A stretch of DNA of 64,000 bases, from positions 1,178,001 through 1,242,000 of the forward strand of contig NZ_CP137761.1 in NCBI RefSeq assembly GCF_033449965.1, in the 5' to 3' direction. Positions 1-8,425 of this stretch are shown in pieces; the first letter of the stretch is position 1; each line of letters begins with the position of its first letter. The DNA is from Bacillus sp. T3 (GTDB lineage: Bacteria > Bacillota > Bacilli > Bacillales > Cytobacillaceae). The position numbers and the translations under genes are program-made. Below the pieces are notes generated by a model. It was not told where the DNA came from and did no database searches. It saw only the letters and a program-made list of their open reading frames with translations.

Positions 1-2
1 CA

Positions 3-323
3 GCAACTGTTGAAGCACTAGCATATGAAGTAATTCCTCGTTTCCCATCGATTACAAGAGATATAGCACTCGTGGTTGATACGGAAAGGACAGCTGGTGA
101 ATTAGAGCAAATTATCATCGGAGCTGGCGGGGCATTGTTAAAAGATGTTCATGTCTTTGATTTATATGAAGGAGACAAAATGGAGCAGGGTAAAAAGTCG
201 ATTGCCTTCTCTTTGAAATACTTTGATCCAGAAAGAACATTAACAGACGAAGATGTAACAAAAGCACATGAAAAGGTGCTAGACGCTGTTAAGGAACAAG
301 CAGACGCAGTATTAAGAGGATAA
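3..323 (+). CDS. pheT: Phenylalanyl-tRNA synthetase beta subunit, C-terminal end (partial)
   Basis: The frame is open from base 3 to the TAA ending at 323, giving the last 106 residues of PheT. It begins inside the protein with a stretch ending PRFPSITRDIALVV, the typical start of the ferredoxin-fold anticodon-binding (FDX-ACB) domain, and continues through SLKYFDPERTLTDED. In the alpha2-beta2 PheRS this domain contacts the tRNA-Phe anticodon region. The catalytic and B3/B4 editing parts lie upstream of the window. A GTG at 72 could look like a start but is internal to the domain. A strong terminator follows. Identity is supported by domain sequence and by synteny with zapA, cvpA, polX and mutS2. 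Confidence 0.95.
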   Translation, partial: ATVEALAYEVIPRFPSITRDIALVVDTERTAGELEQIIIGAGGALLKDVHVFDLYEGDKMEQGKKSIAFSLKYFDPERTLTDEDVTKAHEKVLDAVKEQADAVLRG

Positions 324-349
324 TAACGAACGAAAGTCTGTAGGATGGA

Positions 350-394
350 GGGACTCAAGCAATCATGTAAATGATTGAATTGAGTCCCTTTTTG
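350..394 (+). terminator. Rho-independent terminator after pheT
   Basis: A long stem (GGGACTCAA.CAATCAT paired with ATGATTG..TTGAGTCCC, 4-nt loop) is followed by CTTTTTG. It separates the pheST unit from zapA. Confidence 0.9.
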
Positions 395-471
395 TTGGGA
401 TTTGACGGATTATGGCTTTCCAGCCTATTCATCTTCATGTTATAGTATAGAGTAGGAATTTGTAGGAAAAG

Positions 472-735
472 GTGGCAAAAACATTGTCAGGACCTGGGAA
501 AAATCGAACAACAGTAGAAATATTTGGTCAACAATATACCATTGTTGGTACAGAGAGTAACAGCCACATTCGACTTGTTGCCTCGTTGGTAGACGAAAAA
601 ATGCGAGAAATTAACGCATCAAACCCGTCACTTGATAGTAGTAAGCTTGCTGTTTTGACTGCTGTAAATGCAGTTAATGATTTAATAAAATTAAAGAATT
701 TATTTGAGCAATATGAGGAAGAAACTGAAAGGTAA
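472..735 (+). CDS. zapA: Cell division protein ZapA
   Basis: An 87-residue protein starting at GTG 472. It has the ZapA pattern: an N-terminal beta-rich segment with VEIFGQQYTIVG, a middle segment (HIRLVASLVDEKMREI) and a C-terminal helix ending NDLIKLKNLFEQYEEETER, which would form the coiled coil of the dimer or tetramer. ZapA binds FtsZ filaments and promotes Z-ring bundling at midcell. The N-terminal LSGPGKNRTT precedes the family domain. It sits 11 nt upstream of cvpA and is probably co-transcribed with it, as in B. subtilis (yshA-yshB). Confidence 0.93.
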   Translation: MAKTLSGPGKNRTTVEIFGQQYTIVGTESNSHIRLVASLVDEKMREINASNPSLDSSKLAVLTAVNAVNDLIKLKNLFEQYEEETER

Positions 736-746
736 AGGTCTAATAC

Positions 747-1286
747 ATGCTTGATCTTCTCATGATTATTTTATTCATTAGCGGTTTTTTCATTGGTTTA
801 AAAAGAGGCTTTATTTTACAATTCATTCATTTTACTGGGTTTATTATTGCATTTATTGTTGCAAAAATGTATATGGCCGATTTAGCTGAAAAGCTGGTCC
901 TGTGGATTCCGTATCCAAGCTTTAATTCAAGTGCACCTATTGAAATGATTTTTCAGGACGGAAACTTAGAGGATGCTTATTACCGAGGGATTGCCTTTGT
1001 TATCGTTTTTTTTGTGGTGAAAATTATTTTACAGGTGATCGGTTCTATGCTTGATTTTATTGCTCATTTACCAATTCTGAAGCAATTTAATTCTATGGCT
1101 GGCGGTATTTTAGGGTTCGTCGAGGTGTTCCTGATTACTTTTATTATTTTATATTTCGCTGCTTTGGTTCCAATTGAAGCAATTCAAAACGCACTACATA
1201 ACTCTATTTTGGCAGAAAGTATGGTTAAACATACTCCGATACTGTCACAGGATATTAAAGAACTTTGGATTGATGTTAAACCATAA
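747..1286 (+). CDS. yshB: CvpA family membrane protein
   Basis: A 179-residue integral membrane protein with about four hydrophobic segments (residues ~1-20, 24-42, 75-97 and 115-138). The N-terminal MLDLLMIILFISGFFIGLKRG is typical of CvpA (colicin V production) proteins. In Bacillus this gene is yshB; its biochemical role is not established. It follows zapA closely and ends at a compact terminator. Start ATG 747 is the only reasonable start because the hydrophobic domain begins at residue 2. Family assignment is strong, function is not. Confidence 0.9.
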   Translation: MLDLLMIILFISGFFIGLKRGFILQFIHFTGFIIAFIVAKMYMADLAEKLVLWIPYPSFNSSAPIEMIFQDGNLEDAYYRGIAFVIVFFVVKIILQVIGSMLDFIAHLPILKQFNSMAGGILGFVEVFLITFIILYFAALVPIEAIQNALHNSILAESMVKHTPILSQDIKELWIDVKP

Positions 1287-1310
1287 CTTCTCTGGATCAG
1301 AGAAGTTTTT
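1285..1310 (+). terminator. Terminator after cvpA
   Basis: AACTTCTCT-ggatc-AGAGAAGTT followed by TTT; it begins at the cvpA stop codon. Confidence 0.85.
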
Positions 1311-1329
1311 CTGTATTTTATTGGGTATC

Positions 1330-1440
1330 TTAAAAAGAAAAGCGAGAGTGGCTTGTCTAGCCGCTGCAACTAGACAAAGAAAAGCGAAAGCGACTTGCCC
1401 CTAACCTAGTTGATTGGAGCGGAAAAATCAACGGAATAGT
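1330..1440. repeat. Degenerate repeat remnants upstream of polX
   Basis: Two imperfect direct copies of AAAGAAAAGCGAnAGnGnCTTG flank a short inverted repeat (tTGTCTAG ... CTAGACAa). They are followed by GTTGATTGGAGCGGA...ATCAAC, which resembles the outer ends of the dispersed palindromic element found elsewhere in the window, joined with no middle. It looks like decayed repeat DNA. No promoter is obvious. Confidence 0.5.
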
Positions 1441-1463
1441 TGAACAGAAGGCTGGTGCTAAAA

Positions 1464-3182
1464 ATGAATGTAAATAAGAAGGATATCATCCGTTTATTGG
1501 AAACGATTGCAATTTATATGGAATTAAAAGGTGAAAATGCATTTAAAACGGCTGCATTTAGGAAGGCTGCCGCGGCACTAGAGGCTGACGACCGAAGCTT
1601 AACCGAAATAACGGATTTTACTGCACTCCCAGGAATAGGGAAGGGTACTGCAGCTGTTATTACTGAATACATCGACACAGCCCAATCTTCAGTTTTACAG
1701 GAATTAAAAGAAGAGGTACCTGCTGGTTTAATCCCTTTACTTCAGCTTCCAGGATTGGGAGGCAAAAAAATTGCCAAGCTTTATAAGGAACTTGCGATTG
1801 AGAATATAGGTGACCTTGAAGAGGCATGTCGAGAAGGAAAGGTCCAAGCATTAGCGGGCTTTGGTAAAAAAACAGAAGAAAAAATATTAGTCTCGATTTT
1901 AGAGGTTGGGAAAAGACCAGATCGGTTACCGATTGCCTTTATGCTGCCAATCGCCGAATCGATTGAAGCAGAATTAGAAAAATTTGCTGGTGTTGAGAAA
2001 TTTTCGAGAGCGGGTAGCCTGCGCAGAATGCGAGAAACAATAAAAGATCTTGATTTTATTATTGCAACAAAACAACCTGAGAGAATTAAAGAACAGCTTC
2101 TCACCCTACCAAATATTAAAGAAACCATTGCTGCTGGAAACACAAAGGTCTCGCTAACATTTGAACTTACTTATGATATTTCGGTAGATTTTCGGATTGT
2201 TAGTCCTGAACAGTTTGCTACAACTCTCCACCATTTCACAGGTTCAAAGGATCATAATATCAAAATGAGGCAGCTTGCGAAGGAACGTGGCGAGAAAATC
2301 AGTGAGTATGGAGTAGAAAATATCGAATCAGGAGAAATTTCCACCTTCACAAGTGAACAGGAATTTTACGAGCATTTCGGATTGCCATGGATTCCGCCCG
2401 AAATTCGTGAGGATGGTTCAGAGGTTGAGCATTTTTCAAAGGATACAGGTCTTATTTCATTAAAGGACATTAAAGGTGACCTTCATATGCATTCTACTTG
2501 GAGTGATGGCGCCTATTCGATTGAAGAAATGGTTGATGCTTGCCGGGCGAGAGGCTACCATTATATGGCGATTACCGATCATTCACAATTTTTAAAGGTT
2601 GCCAATGGGTTAACTCCGGAAAGACTACGTCAGCAGCTTGAACATATTCGAAAGCTAAATGAACAATATGATGATTTTACCATCCTAGCTGGAGTCGAAA
2701 TGGATATCCTGCCTGATGGGACTCTTGATTACGATGATGAATTGTTAGCACAAATGGATCTTGTCATTGCTTCAATTCATTCATCCTTTTCACAATCAAA
2801 GGAAAAAATCATGGATCGCTTGAAAACGGCGCTTAAGAATGCACATGTAGATATTATCGCTCATCCTACAGGCAGGCTAATTGGCCGAAGAACGGGATAT
2901 GACGTCGACATTGACATGCTGATTGAGCTAGCGAAAGAAACGAATACAGCCTTAGAGCTAAACGCCAATCCACACCGCTTAGACCTCGCACCTGAAGCCT
3001 TGAAAAAGGCACAGGAAGCAGGGGTAATGGTCGTGATTAACACAGATGCCCATAAAATCGATACATTAAGTCATATGGAAATAGGGGTCTCGGTTGCGAA
3101 AAAAGGCTGGATTGAAAAGTCATCGGTGCTTAACGCATTGTCACTTGATGAGTTACTTACATTTTTACAACGAAGACAGTAA
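1464..3182 (+). CDS. polX: DNA polymerase X family protein (PolX) with PHP exonuclease domain
   Basis: A 572-residue protein. Residues ~1-320 are a family X polymerase core: helix-hairpin-helix repeats (LPGIGKGTAAVI, LPGLGGKKIAKLY), the nucleotidyltransferase signature GSLRRMRETIKDLDFI with its catalytic aspartates, and TGSKDHN. Residues ~337-572 are a PHP domain (GDLHMHSTWSDG, AITDHS, AHPTGR, NTDAH) that gives Mn-dependent 3'-5' exonuclease and AP-endonuclease activity in B. subtilis PolX. It acts in gap filling and base-excision repair. ATG 1464 is preferred to the in-frame TTG at 1440 because it gives the family length and N-terminus (MNVNKKDIIRLLE). It sits 28 nt upstream of mutS2, so the two repair genes are probably co-transcribed. 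Confidence 0.95.
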   Translation: MNVNKKDIIRLLETIAIYMELKGENAFKTAAFRKAAAALEADDRSLTEITDFTALPGIGKGTAAVITEYIDTAQSSVLQELKEEVPAGLIPLLQLPGLGGKKIAKLYKELAIENIGDLEEACREGKVQALAGFGKKTEEKILVSILEVGKRPDRLPIAFMLPIAESIEAELEKFAGVEKFSRAGSLRRMRETIKDLDFIIATKQPERIKEQLLTLPNIKETIAAGNTKVSLTFELTYDISVDFRIVSPEQFATTLHHFTGSKDHNIKMRQLAKERGEKISEYGVENIESGEISTFTSEQEFYEHFGLPWIPPEIREDGSEVEHFSKDTGLISLKDIKGDLHMHSTWSDGAYSIEEMVDACRARGYHYMAITDHSQFLKVANGLTPERLRQQLEHIRKLNEQYDDFTILAGVEMDILPDGTLDYDDELLAQMDLVIASIHSSFSQSKEKIMDRLKTALKNAHVDIIAHPTGRLIGRRTGYDVDIDMLIELAKETNTALELNANPHRLDLAPEALKKAQEAGVMVVINTDAHKIDTLSHMEIGVSVAKKGWIEKSSVLNALSLDELLTFLQRRQ

Positions 3183-3210
3183 TGGGTGTCTATAAAGGGA
3201 GGATCTCTCC

Positions 3211-5568
3211 ATGCACGAACGAGTAATGAGAGTATTAGAATTTGATAAAATAAAAGAGCAATTAGCTGAACATGTATCCTCTTCCTTAGGAAGAGATAAA
3301 GCAGTGAAATTAACGCCTTCTTCTGACTTTGCTGAGGTTGTAAGGCTTCAAGAGGAAACAGATGAAGCAGCAAATGTATTGCGGATTAAAGGGAATATTC
3401 CGCTTGGTGGCATCTTTGATATAAGGGCTCATATTAAGCGAGCAGCGATTGGCGGGATGTTAAGTCCATATGAACTAATGCAGGTGGCAAGCACGGTCCA
3501 TGCCAGTCGGCAAATGAAGCGGTTTATTGAGGCTGTGTCGGAAGAAGAAATAAGCATTCCAATTTTAGTGGACTATGCAGAACAAATCATCGTTTTAGCA
3601 GAGCTTGAAGAATCAATTAAAATGGCAATTGATGATAATGGTGAGGTGCTAGACGGAGCAAGTGAGGTACTCCGCTCCTTAAGACATCAGCTTCGTACTA
3701 AGGAAGCAAGAGTCCGTGAAAAGCTAGAGAGCATGATTCGGTCTTCCAATGCATCGAAAATGCTGTCAGATGCGATTATCACGATCAGAAATGATCGCTT
3801 CGTCATCCCGGTTAAACAGGAGTATCGCAGTCATTACGGCGGGATGATCCATGATCAAAGTGCTTCAGGTCAAACATTATTTATTGAGCCGCAAATGGTA
3901 GTAGAATTAAATAATGAGCTTCAAGGGATTCGCATCAAAGAGGAACAGGAAATTCAACGAATCCTTATTGAATTAACTGTTAAGGTGGCAGAACAACAGC
4001 CCGAGTTAGAAACAATCGTTGATATATTAACCGAGCTCGATTTTATGTTTGCGAAAGCGCGTTATGCAAAGAAAATAAAAGCATCTAAGCCGTTGATGAA
4101 TAATGAGGGTAGAATATCCTTAAATAAAGCTCGCCATCCGCTGATTCCAATTGATGAAGTAGTCGCCAATGACATGAATATTGGGATTGATTTTACAACG
4201 ATTGTTATCACAGGACCCAATACAGGCGGAAAAACGGTCACGTTAAAAACGGTTGGCCTTTGTACTCTTATGGCACAAGCCGGCTTACAGGTTCCAGCCT
4301 ATGATGGTTCGGAAATGGCAGTTTTTGATGAGGTTTATGCTGATATCGGTGATGAACAATCGATTGAGCAGAGCTTAAGTACTTTCTCGTCTCATATGGT
4401 TAATATTGTCGAAATCCTAAAATCTGTTCATTATAATAGTCTCGTCCTATTTGATGAGCTTGGTGCGGGAACAGACCCACAGGAAGGGGCGGCGCTGGCG
4501 ATTTCAATCCTCGATGAGGTATATAAGCGAGGAGCTAGGGTTATTGCGACAACCCACTATCCTGAATTAAAGGCATACGGCTATAACCGCGAGGGTGTTA
4601 GCAATGCAAGTGTGGAATTCGATGTCGAAACGCTAAGCCCTACCTATAAGCTTCTAATCGGCGTTCCCGGGCGAAGCAATGCATTTGAAATATCTCGCCG
4701 TTTAGGGTTGAATGAAAGTGTTATTGAAAACGCACGGAGCCATATTAGTGCTGATACAAACCAAATTGAAAATATGATTGCTTCATTAGAAAATAGCAGA
4801 CGCCAAGCAGAGTCAGAGCGGGATGAAGCTCATGATTATTTACAGGATGCAGAGCGACTACATAAGGATTTGCAAAAGGAAATGATTGAGTTTTATGAGC
4901 ATAAAGACCGAATGTTTGAAAAAGCATCAGAAGAAGCTTCGGAATTAATTGAAAATGCCAAAGCGGAAGCCGAGAAAATTATTCGTGATTTACGTAAAAT
5001 GCGGATTGAAAAGCAGGCAGAGGTTAAGGAGCATGAGCTAATTGAAGCGCGGAGAAAGCTTGAAGAAGCGGCTCCTCCAAAAATAGTGAAAAAATCTGCA
5101 GTTAAAGCAGCAAATAAAAAGCATACTTTAAGTCCTGGTGATGAAGTCAAAGTGATAAGCTTTGGACAAAAGGGAACATTAATCGCGAAAAAGTCAGATG
5201 GTTTATGGGAAGTTCAAATCGGTATTTTAAAAATGAAGGTAGAGGAATCAGACTTAGAATATCTCGGCAGTCCTAAGCAAGAGCAGAAACGACATTTAGC
5301 AACGGTTAAGGGTAGGGACTATCATGTCAGCCTTGAGCTTGATTTGCGTGGGGAACGCTATGAAAATGCGTTAATGCGCGTTGAAAAATATATTGATGAT
5401 GCCCTGCTTGCAGCGTATCCACGCGTATCGATTATCCATGGTAAGGGCACGGGTGCTTTGCGCCAAGGTGTCCAAGAATATTTAAAGAATCATCGTTCTG
5501 TAAAAAGAATTCGTTTTGGTGATGCTGGAGAAGGTGGAACGGGAGTAACGATTGTCGAATTTAAATGA
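3211..5568 (+). CDS. mutS2: Endonuclease MutS2
   Basis: 785 residues, the normal MutS2 length. Order: N-terminal lever/clamp region, MutS-type ATPase with Walker A GPNTGGKT (residues ~335-342), Walker B-like LVLFDELGAGTDP and ATTHYPELKAYG, a coiled coil rich in E/K/R (~515-640), and a C-terminal Smr nuclease domain (~710-785) with LDLRG and HGKGTG. It lacks the mismatch-recognition domain of MutS1. In B. subtilis MutS2 is involved in recombination, and recent work places it at collided ribosomes through the Smr domain. Start ATG 3211 has an upstream GGGAGGATC. It follows polX. Confidence 0.96.
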   Translation: MHERVMRVLEFDKIKEQLAEHVSSSLGRDKAVKLTPSSDFAEVVRLQEETDEAANVLRIKGNIPLGGIFDIRAHIKRAAIGGMLSPYELMQVASTVHASRQMKRFIEAVSEEEISIPILVDYAEQIIVLAELEESIKMAIDDNGEVLDGASEVLRSLRHQLRTKEARVREKLESMIRSSNASKMLSDAIITIRNDRFVIPVKQEYRSHYGGMIHDQSASGQTLFIEPQMVVELNNELQGIRIKEEQEIQRILIELTVKVAEQQPELETIVDILTELDFMFAKARYAKKIKASKPLMNNEGRISLNKARHPLIPIDEVVANDMNIGIDFTTIVITGPNTGGKTVTLKTVGLCTLMAQAGLQVPAYDGSEMAVFDEVYADIGDEQSIEQSLSTFSSHMVNIVEILKSVHYNSLVLFDELGAGTDPQEGAALAISILDEVYKRGARVIATTHYPELKAYGYNREGVSNASVEFDVETLSPTYKLLIGVPGRSNAFEISRRLGLNESVIENARSHISADTNQIENMIASLENSRRQAESERDEAHDYLQDAERLHKDLQKEMIEFYEHKDRMFEKASEEASELIENAKAEAEKIIRDLRKMRIEKQAEVKEHELIEARRKLEEAAPPKIVKKSAVKAANKKHTLSPGDEVKVISFGQKGTLIAKKSDGLWEVQIGILKMKVEESDLEYLGSPKQEQKRHLATVKGRDYHVSLELDLRGERYENALMRVEKYIDDALLAAYPRVSIIHGKGTGALRQGVQEYLKNHRSVKRIRFGDAGEGGTGVTIVEFK

Positions 5569-5601
5569 GGCAAATGCTTGAATGAGGGTGAGTGGTTCTA
5601 A

Positions 5602-6006
5602 ATGAATCAATTCTGGGAAAACGTATTTGTGAAAACAGCTGCCTACTACAGCGTTGTCATACTCTGCTTGGTTGTCTTTTTAGCCATATTTGAGCTAGTC
5701 ACGAAATATCGAAACTGGGAAGAAATAAGACAAGGCAATGTTGCCGTGGCAATGGCTACAGGGGGAAAGATTTTTGGAATTGCCAATATTTTTAGATTTG
5801 CCATTTCACAGCATGATTCTCTTGTAGCGATGATTAGCTGGGGAATATTCGGTTTTTTTCTATTACTTGTTGGCTACTTTATCTTCGAGTTTTTAACGCC
5901 TTCATTTAAAATTGACGAAGAAATAAAAAATGATAACCGTGCCGTTGGTTTCATATCGATGGTGATTTCGATTGGGTTATCCTATGTTATAGGAGCTGGG
6001 ATTTAA
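5602..6006 (+). CDS. yshE: DUF350 family membrane protein (YshE-like)
   Basis: 134 residues with four predicted membrane segments (~13-31, 48-65, 77-97 and 113-133) and the DUF350 pattern (GNVAVAMATGGKIFGIANIFRFAI; NRAVGFISMVISIGLSYVIGAGI). Function is unknown. It follows mutS2 as in B. subtilis, where yshE occupies this slot. Start ATG 5602 is preceded by GAGGGTGAG. A very small hydrophobic ORF follows 17 nt downstream and may belong to the same transcript. Confidence 0.85.
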   Translation: MNQFWENVFVKTAAYYSVVILCLVVFLAIFELVTKYRNWEEIRQGNVAVAMATGGKIFGIANIFRFAISQHDSLVAMISWGIFGFFLLLVGYFIFEFLTPSFKIDEEIKNDNRAVGFISMVISIGLSYVIGAGI

Positions 6007-6023
6007 CAAGGGAGAGATTTAGC

Positions 6024-6106
6024 ATGGAAAGATTGGCAAAGATACTGTTTGTACTTTGCGGGGATTCATTCTCATCGGGTTAATTTATTTAGTGTTTTTT
6101 GTATAA
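6024..6106 (+). CDS. Putative tiny single-pass membrane protein, reading frame interrupted
   Basis: ATG 6024 has a good ribosome-binding site (AAGGGAGAG, 7 nt spacing). It reads MERLAKILFVLCG and then leaves frame at the GGGG run at 6060-6063. If that run were five Gs, the frame would continue with GFILIGLIYLVFFV to the TAA at 6104-6106. The product would be a peptide of about 27 residues: a short basic head and one membrane helix. It lies between yshE and its terminator. The interruption is most simply a one-base homopolymer error. I do not recognise a family. Confidence 0.5.
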
Positions 6107-6116
6107 GGTAAAAGTG

Positions 6117-6148
6117 GAGGTTGATTTTCGGATCAGCCTCTTTTTTAT
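6117..6148 (+). terminator. Terminator after yshE and the small ORF
   Basis: GGAGGTTGAT-tttcgg-ATCAGCCTC followed by TTTTTT; one G-U pair in the stem. Confidence 0.88.
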
Positions 6149-6161
6149 TGCTGTAAGTATC

Positions 6162-6325
6162 CTGTTGATTTCCGCTCCAGGTGCTCCCTTTCCGCGGGGA
6201 GACCTGGAGCCTCCTCAGCGCTAAAGCGCCTGTGGGGTCTCCCGTGCCACCTTCTCCCGCAGGAGTCTCGCACCTTCCGCTCCAATCAACAGAGTGCTCA
6301 AAAATCAACGCCGTTCTTTAATGCT
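6162..6325 (-). repeat. Dispersed palindromic element, copy 1 (minus orientation)
   Basis: About 165 bp. It opens with CTGTTGATTTCCGCTCCAGG and closes with CCGCTCCAATCAACAG then AAAAATCAACgcCGTTCTTTAA. It contains the internal GCGGGGAGACC and TCCCGCAGGAGTCTCGCACC blocks shared with the copies at 29.9 and 33.4 kb. The whole is an imperfect inverted repeat. It lies directly after a terminator, between yshE and lcfA. Confidence 0.85.
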
Positions 6326-6372
6326 AAAACATTATGGTCTTTAAGCCGAATCAAGGTTTCTTCATTCTCTCA

Positions 6373-6401
6373 TTGCCACCATTACTAGGCTGTATTATAA
6401 T
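6373..6401 (+). promoter_or_regulatory. SigA-type promoter of lcfA
   Basis: -35 TTGCCA (6373-6378), 17-bp spacer, -10 TATAAT (6396-6401). Just downstream at 6407 is TGAATATTCT, which resembles only half of a FadR box. FadR control here is therefore a guess based on lcfA regulation in B. subtilis. Confidence 0.75.
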
Positions 6402-6449
6402 TAAAGTGAATATTCTAAAATTTCTGTCTAGAATAAGGAGGGAATGATT

Positions 6450-8156
6450 TTGACAGAATCAAGACCTTGGTTGAAGCACTATCCTGCAGAAATTCCTGCT
6501 ACCCTTCACTATGATAGGATTCCAATCCATGATTATTTATATCAGGCTGCTGCCGAATTCCCAAATAAAATTGCGATCCATTTCATGGGTAAAGAATTAA
6601 CTTACAAATTCCTCTACCAACAATCGTTAAAGCTCGCAAGCTATTTACAGCATATCGGAATTGAAAAAGGTGATCGAGTAGCGATAATGCTTCCAAACAC
6701 ACCTCAGTCGGTGATTAGCTTTTTTGGTATTTTATTTGCCGGCGGTGTCGTTGTCCAAACTAATCCCCTTTACACAGAACGAGAATTAGAGTACCAAATG
6801 CGTGATTCAGGTGCTAAAGTAATAATTTGTATGGATATTCTATTCCCACGCGTTACAAAAATAAAAGAAAAGACCGAATTGCAGCACATTGTTGTAACCG
6901 CTATAAAAGACTATCTCCCCTTTCCGAAAAATCTCATCTATCCCTTCATCCAAAAAAAGCAGTACGGTCTTATTGTTAATGTAAAGCATGAAGGCCATCA
7001 TCATTTATTTACCGAAATTATCAAATCCCCAATTGGAACATTATCTAAACCAGAAATCGATTTTGAAGAGGATTTAGCCGTGCTACAGTACACTGGAGGA
7101 ACAACTGGCTCCCCAAAAGGGGTGATGCTGACTCATAAAAATTTAGCCTCCAATACAATCATGTGCAAGGCGTGGCTTTATAAAAGCAAAAAAGCAAAGG
7201 AAACGATATTAGGTATTGTCCCATTCTTTCATGTCTATGGTATGACAACTGTTATGCTGCTCAGTGTTTTAGAAGCGCAAAAAATGGTTCTATTACCTAA
7301 ATTTGTTCCTGAAACCGCTCTTAAAACGATTCAAAAGCAAAAACCTACGCTTTTTCCAGGTGCGCCAACCATTTATATTGGCCTATTGAATCATCCTGAT
7401 TTTAATAAATATGATCTATCATCGATCGAATGCTGCATAAGTGGGTCTGCCCCATTGCCTGTTGAGATTCAGCAACAATTTGAGGAAGTAACAGGAGGAA
7501 AGCTGGTGGAAGGATACGGTCTAACCGAAACATCACCAGTGACACATTCCAACTTTCTGTGGGATCGTCCTCGAGTTAGTGGTAGCATCGGTGTGCCTTA
7601 TCCAGATACTGATGTAGAGATTCGTTCGCTTGAACATGATCAGTCTGTTCCATATTACGAAATTGGTGAAATTGTGATTAAAGGTCCACAAGTAATGAAA
7701 GGCTATTGGAATCGAGCTGAAGAAACAGCGATAACGCTTCGAGATGGATGGCTGTACACCGGTGACTTAGGGTATATGGATGAAAATGGATATTTCTATG
7801 TCGTCGACCGCAAAAAAGACATTATCATTGCCGGTGGATTCAATATATATCCACGTGAAATTGAAGAGGTATTATATCAGCATGAGGATGTTGCTGAAGT
7901 AGTTGCTGCCAGAGTTCCAGATCCATATCGAGGTGAAACCGTCAAGGCGTACATCGTCCTAAAGGAAGGCTCGACGGTCACACAGGAGGAATTAGACCGA
8001 TTTACGCGCAAACATTTAGCAGCTTTTAAGGTCCCAAGAATCTATGAATTTCGAACAGAGCTACCTAAGAGTGCAGTCGGAAAAATCTTAAGGAGAGCTT
8101 TGATTGAACAGGAAAATATGAAAATTGAAGAAGAGGAGGAGGAAAAACGAGCCTAA
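6450..8156 (+). CDS. lcfA: Long-chain fatty acid-CoA ligase
   Basis: 568 residues. An ANL-superfamily AMP-forming enzyme that activates long-chain fatty acids to acyl-CoA for beta-oxidation. Visible motifs: P-loop TGGTTGSPKGVMLTHKN, GYGLTETSP, YTGDLGYMDENGYFYVVDRKKD and the C-terminal PKSAVGKILRR with the catalytic lysine. Start: AAGGAGGG is only 1 nt from the in-frame ATG at 6444 but 7 nt from TTG 6450, so TTG is chosen (MTESRPWLKHYPAE). It heads the fatty-acid gene group that includes fadR, fadB, etfB and etfA. Confidence 0.94.
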   Translation: MTESRPWLKHYPAEIPATLHYDRIPIHDYLYQAAAEFPNKIAIHFMGKELTYKFLYQQSLKLASYLQHIGIEKGDRVAIMLPNTPQSVISFFGILFAGGVVVQTNPLYTERELEYQMRDSGAKVIICMDILFPRVTKIKEKTELQHIVVTAIKDYLPFPKNLIYPFIQKKQYGLIVNVKHEGHHHLFTEIIKSPIGTLSKPEIDFEEDLAVLQYTGGTTGSPKGVMLTHKNLASNTIMCKAWLYKSKKAKETILGIVPFFHVYGMTTVMLLSVLEAQKMVLLPKFVPETALKTIQKQKPTLFPGAPTIYIGLLNHPDFNKYDLSSIECCISGSAPLPVEIQQQFEEVTGGKLVEGYGLTETSPVTHSNFLWDRPRVSGSIGVPYPDTDVEIRSLEHDQSVPYYEIGEIVIKGPQVMKGYWNRAEETAITLRDGWLYTGDLGYMDENGYFYVVDRKKDIIIAGGFNIYPREIEEVLYQHEDVAEVVAARVPDPYRGETVKAYIVLKEGSTVTQEELDRFTRKHLAAFKVPRIYEFRTELPKSAVGKILRRALIEQENMKIEEEEEEKRA

Positions 8157-8189
8157 ATGGCTTCATTTGAAATACGTTGAAAAGGATAA

Positions 8190-8272
8190 AGGAAAGGGAA
8201 GAGCGCAAGCGCTTTTGAATTCGACAAAGAGTTATTCACGAAATCTGAAAAAGTCGCTTGCGCATATTAAAA
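8190..8272. repeat. Short GC-rich hairpin-like repeat between lcfA and fadR
   Basis: GAGCGCAAGCGCTTTT and AAGTCGCTTGCGCAT form an imperfect inverted pair of a type often seen in Bacillus intergenic regions. The only T-run nearby is a CTTTTTTTATT about 20 nt further on, so termination for lcfA here is uncertain. Confidence 0.35.
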
Positions 8273-8323
8273 TAATTGCCGAAATATGGCTTTTTTTATT
8301 GAACTCTTAAACCTGATAAAATC

Positions 8324-8352
8324 TTGACAGATAATTTTCAGAATATTATAGT
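8324..8352 (+). promoter_or_regulatory. SigA-type promoter of fadR
   Basis: -35 TTGACA (8324-8329), 17-bp spacer, -10 TATAGT (8347-8352). It is followed at once by the FadR operator. Confidence 0.85.
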
Positions 8353-8360
8353 AAAACTTA

Positions 8361-8378
8361 TGAATGGTTATTCATTCA
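8361..8378 (+). promoter_or_regulatory. FadR operator (autoregulation)
   Basis: TGAATGGTTATTCATTCA is a near-perfect inverted repeat that matches the B. subtilis FadR (YsiA) consensus TGAATGANTANTCATTCA. It lies about 9 bp downstream of the -10, where a bound repressor would block initiation. Long-chain acyl-CoA releases FadR in B. subtilis, which would make the fadR-fadB-etf genes fatty-acid inducible. Confidence 0.88.
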
Positions 8379-8425
8379 ATCTATAAATTCCCCCATACAT
8401 AAATCTCTTAAAGGGAGAGATTACC

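Noticed and set aside
1174..1404. ORF of 76 residues overlapping the end of cvpA
   Set aside because: It overlaps cvpA in another frame and crosses its terminator and repeat DNA.
8125..8310. ORF of 61 residues after lcfA
   Set aside because: It begins inside lcfA in another frame and runs through a repeat; no start signal.
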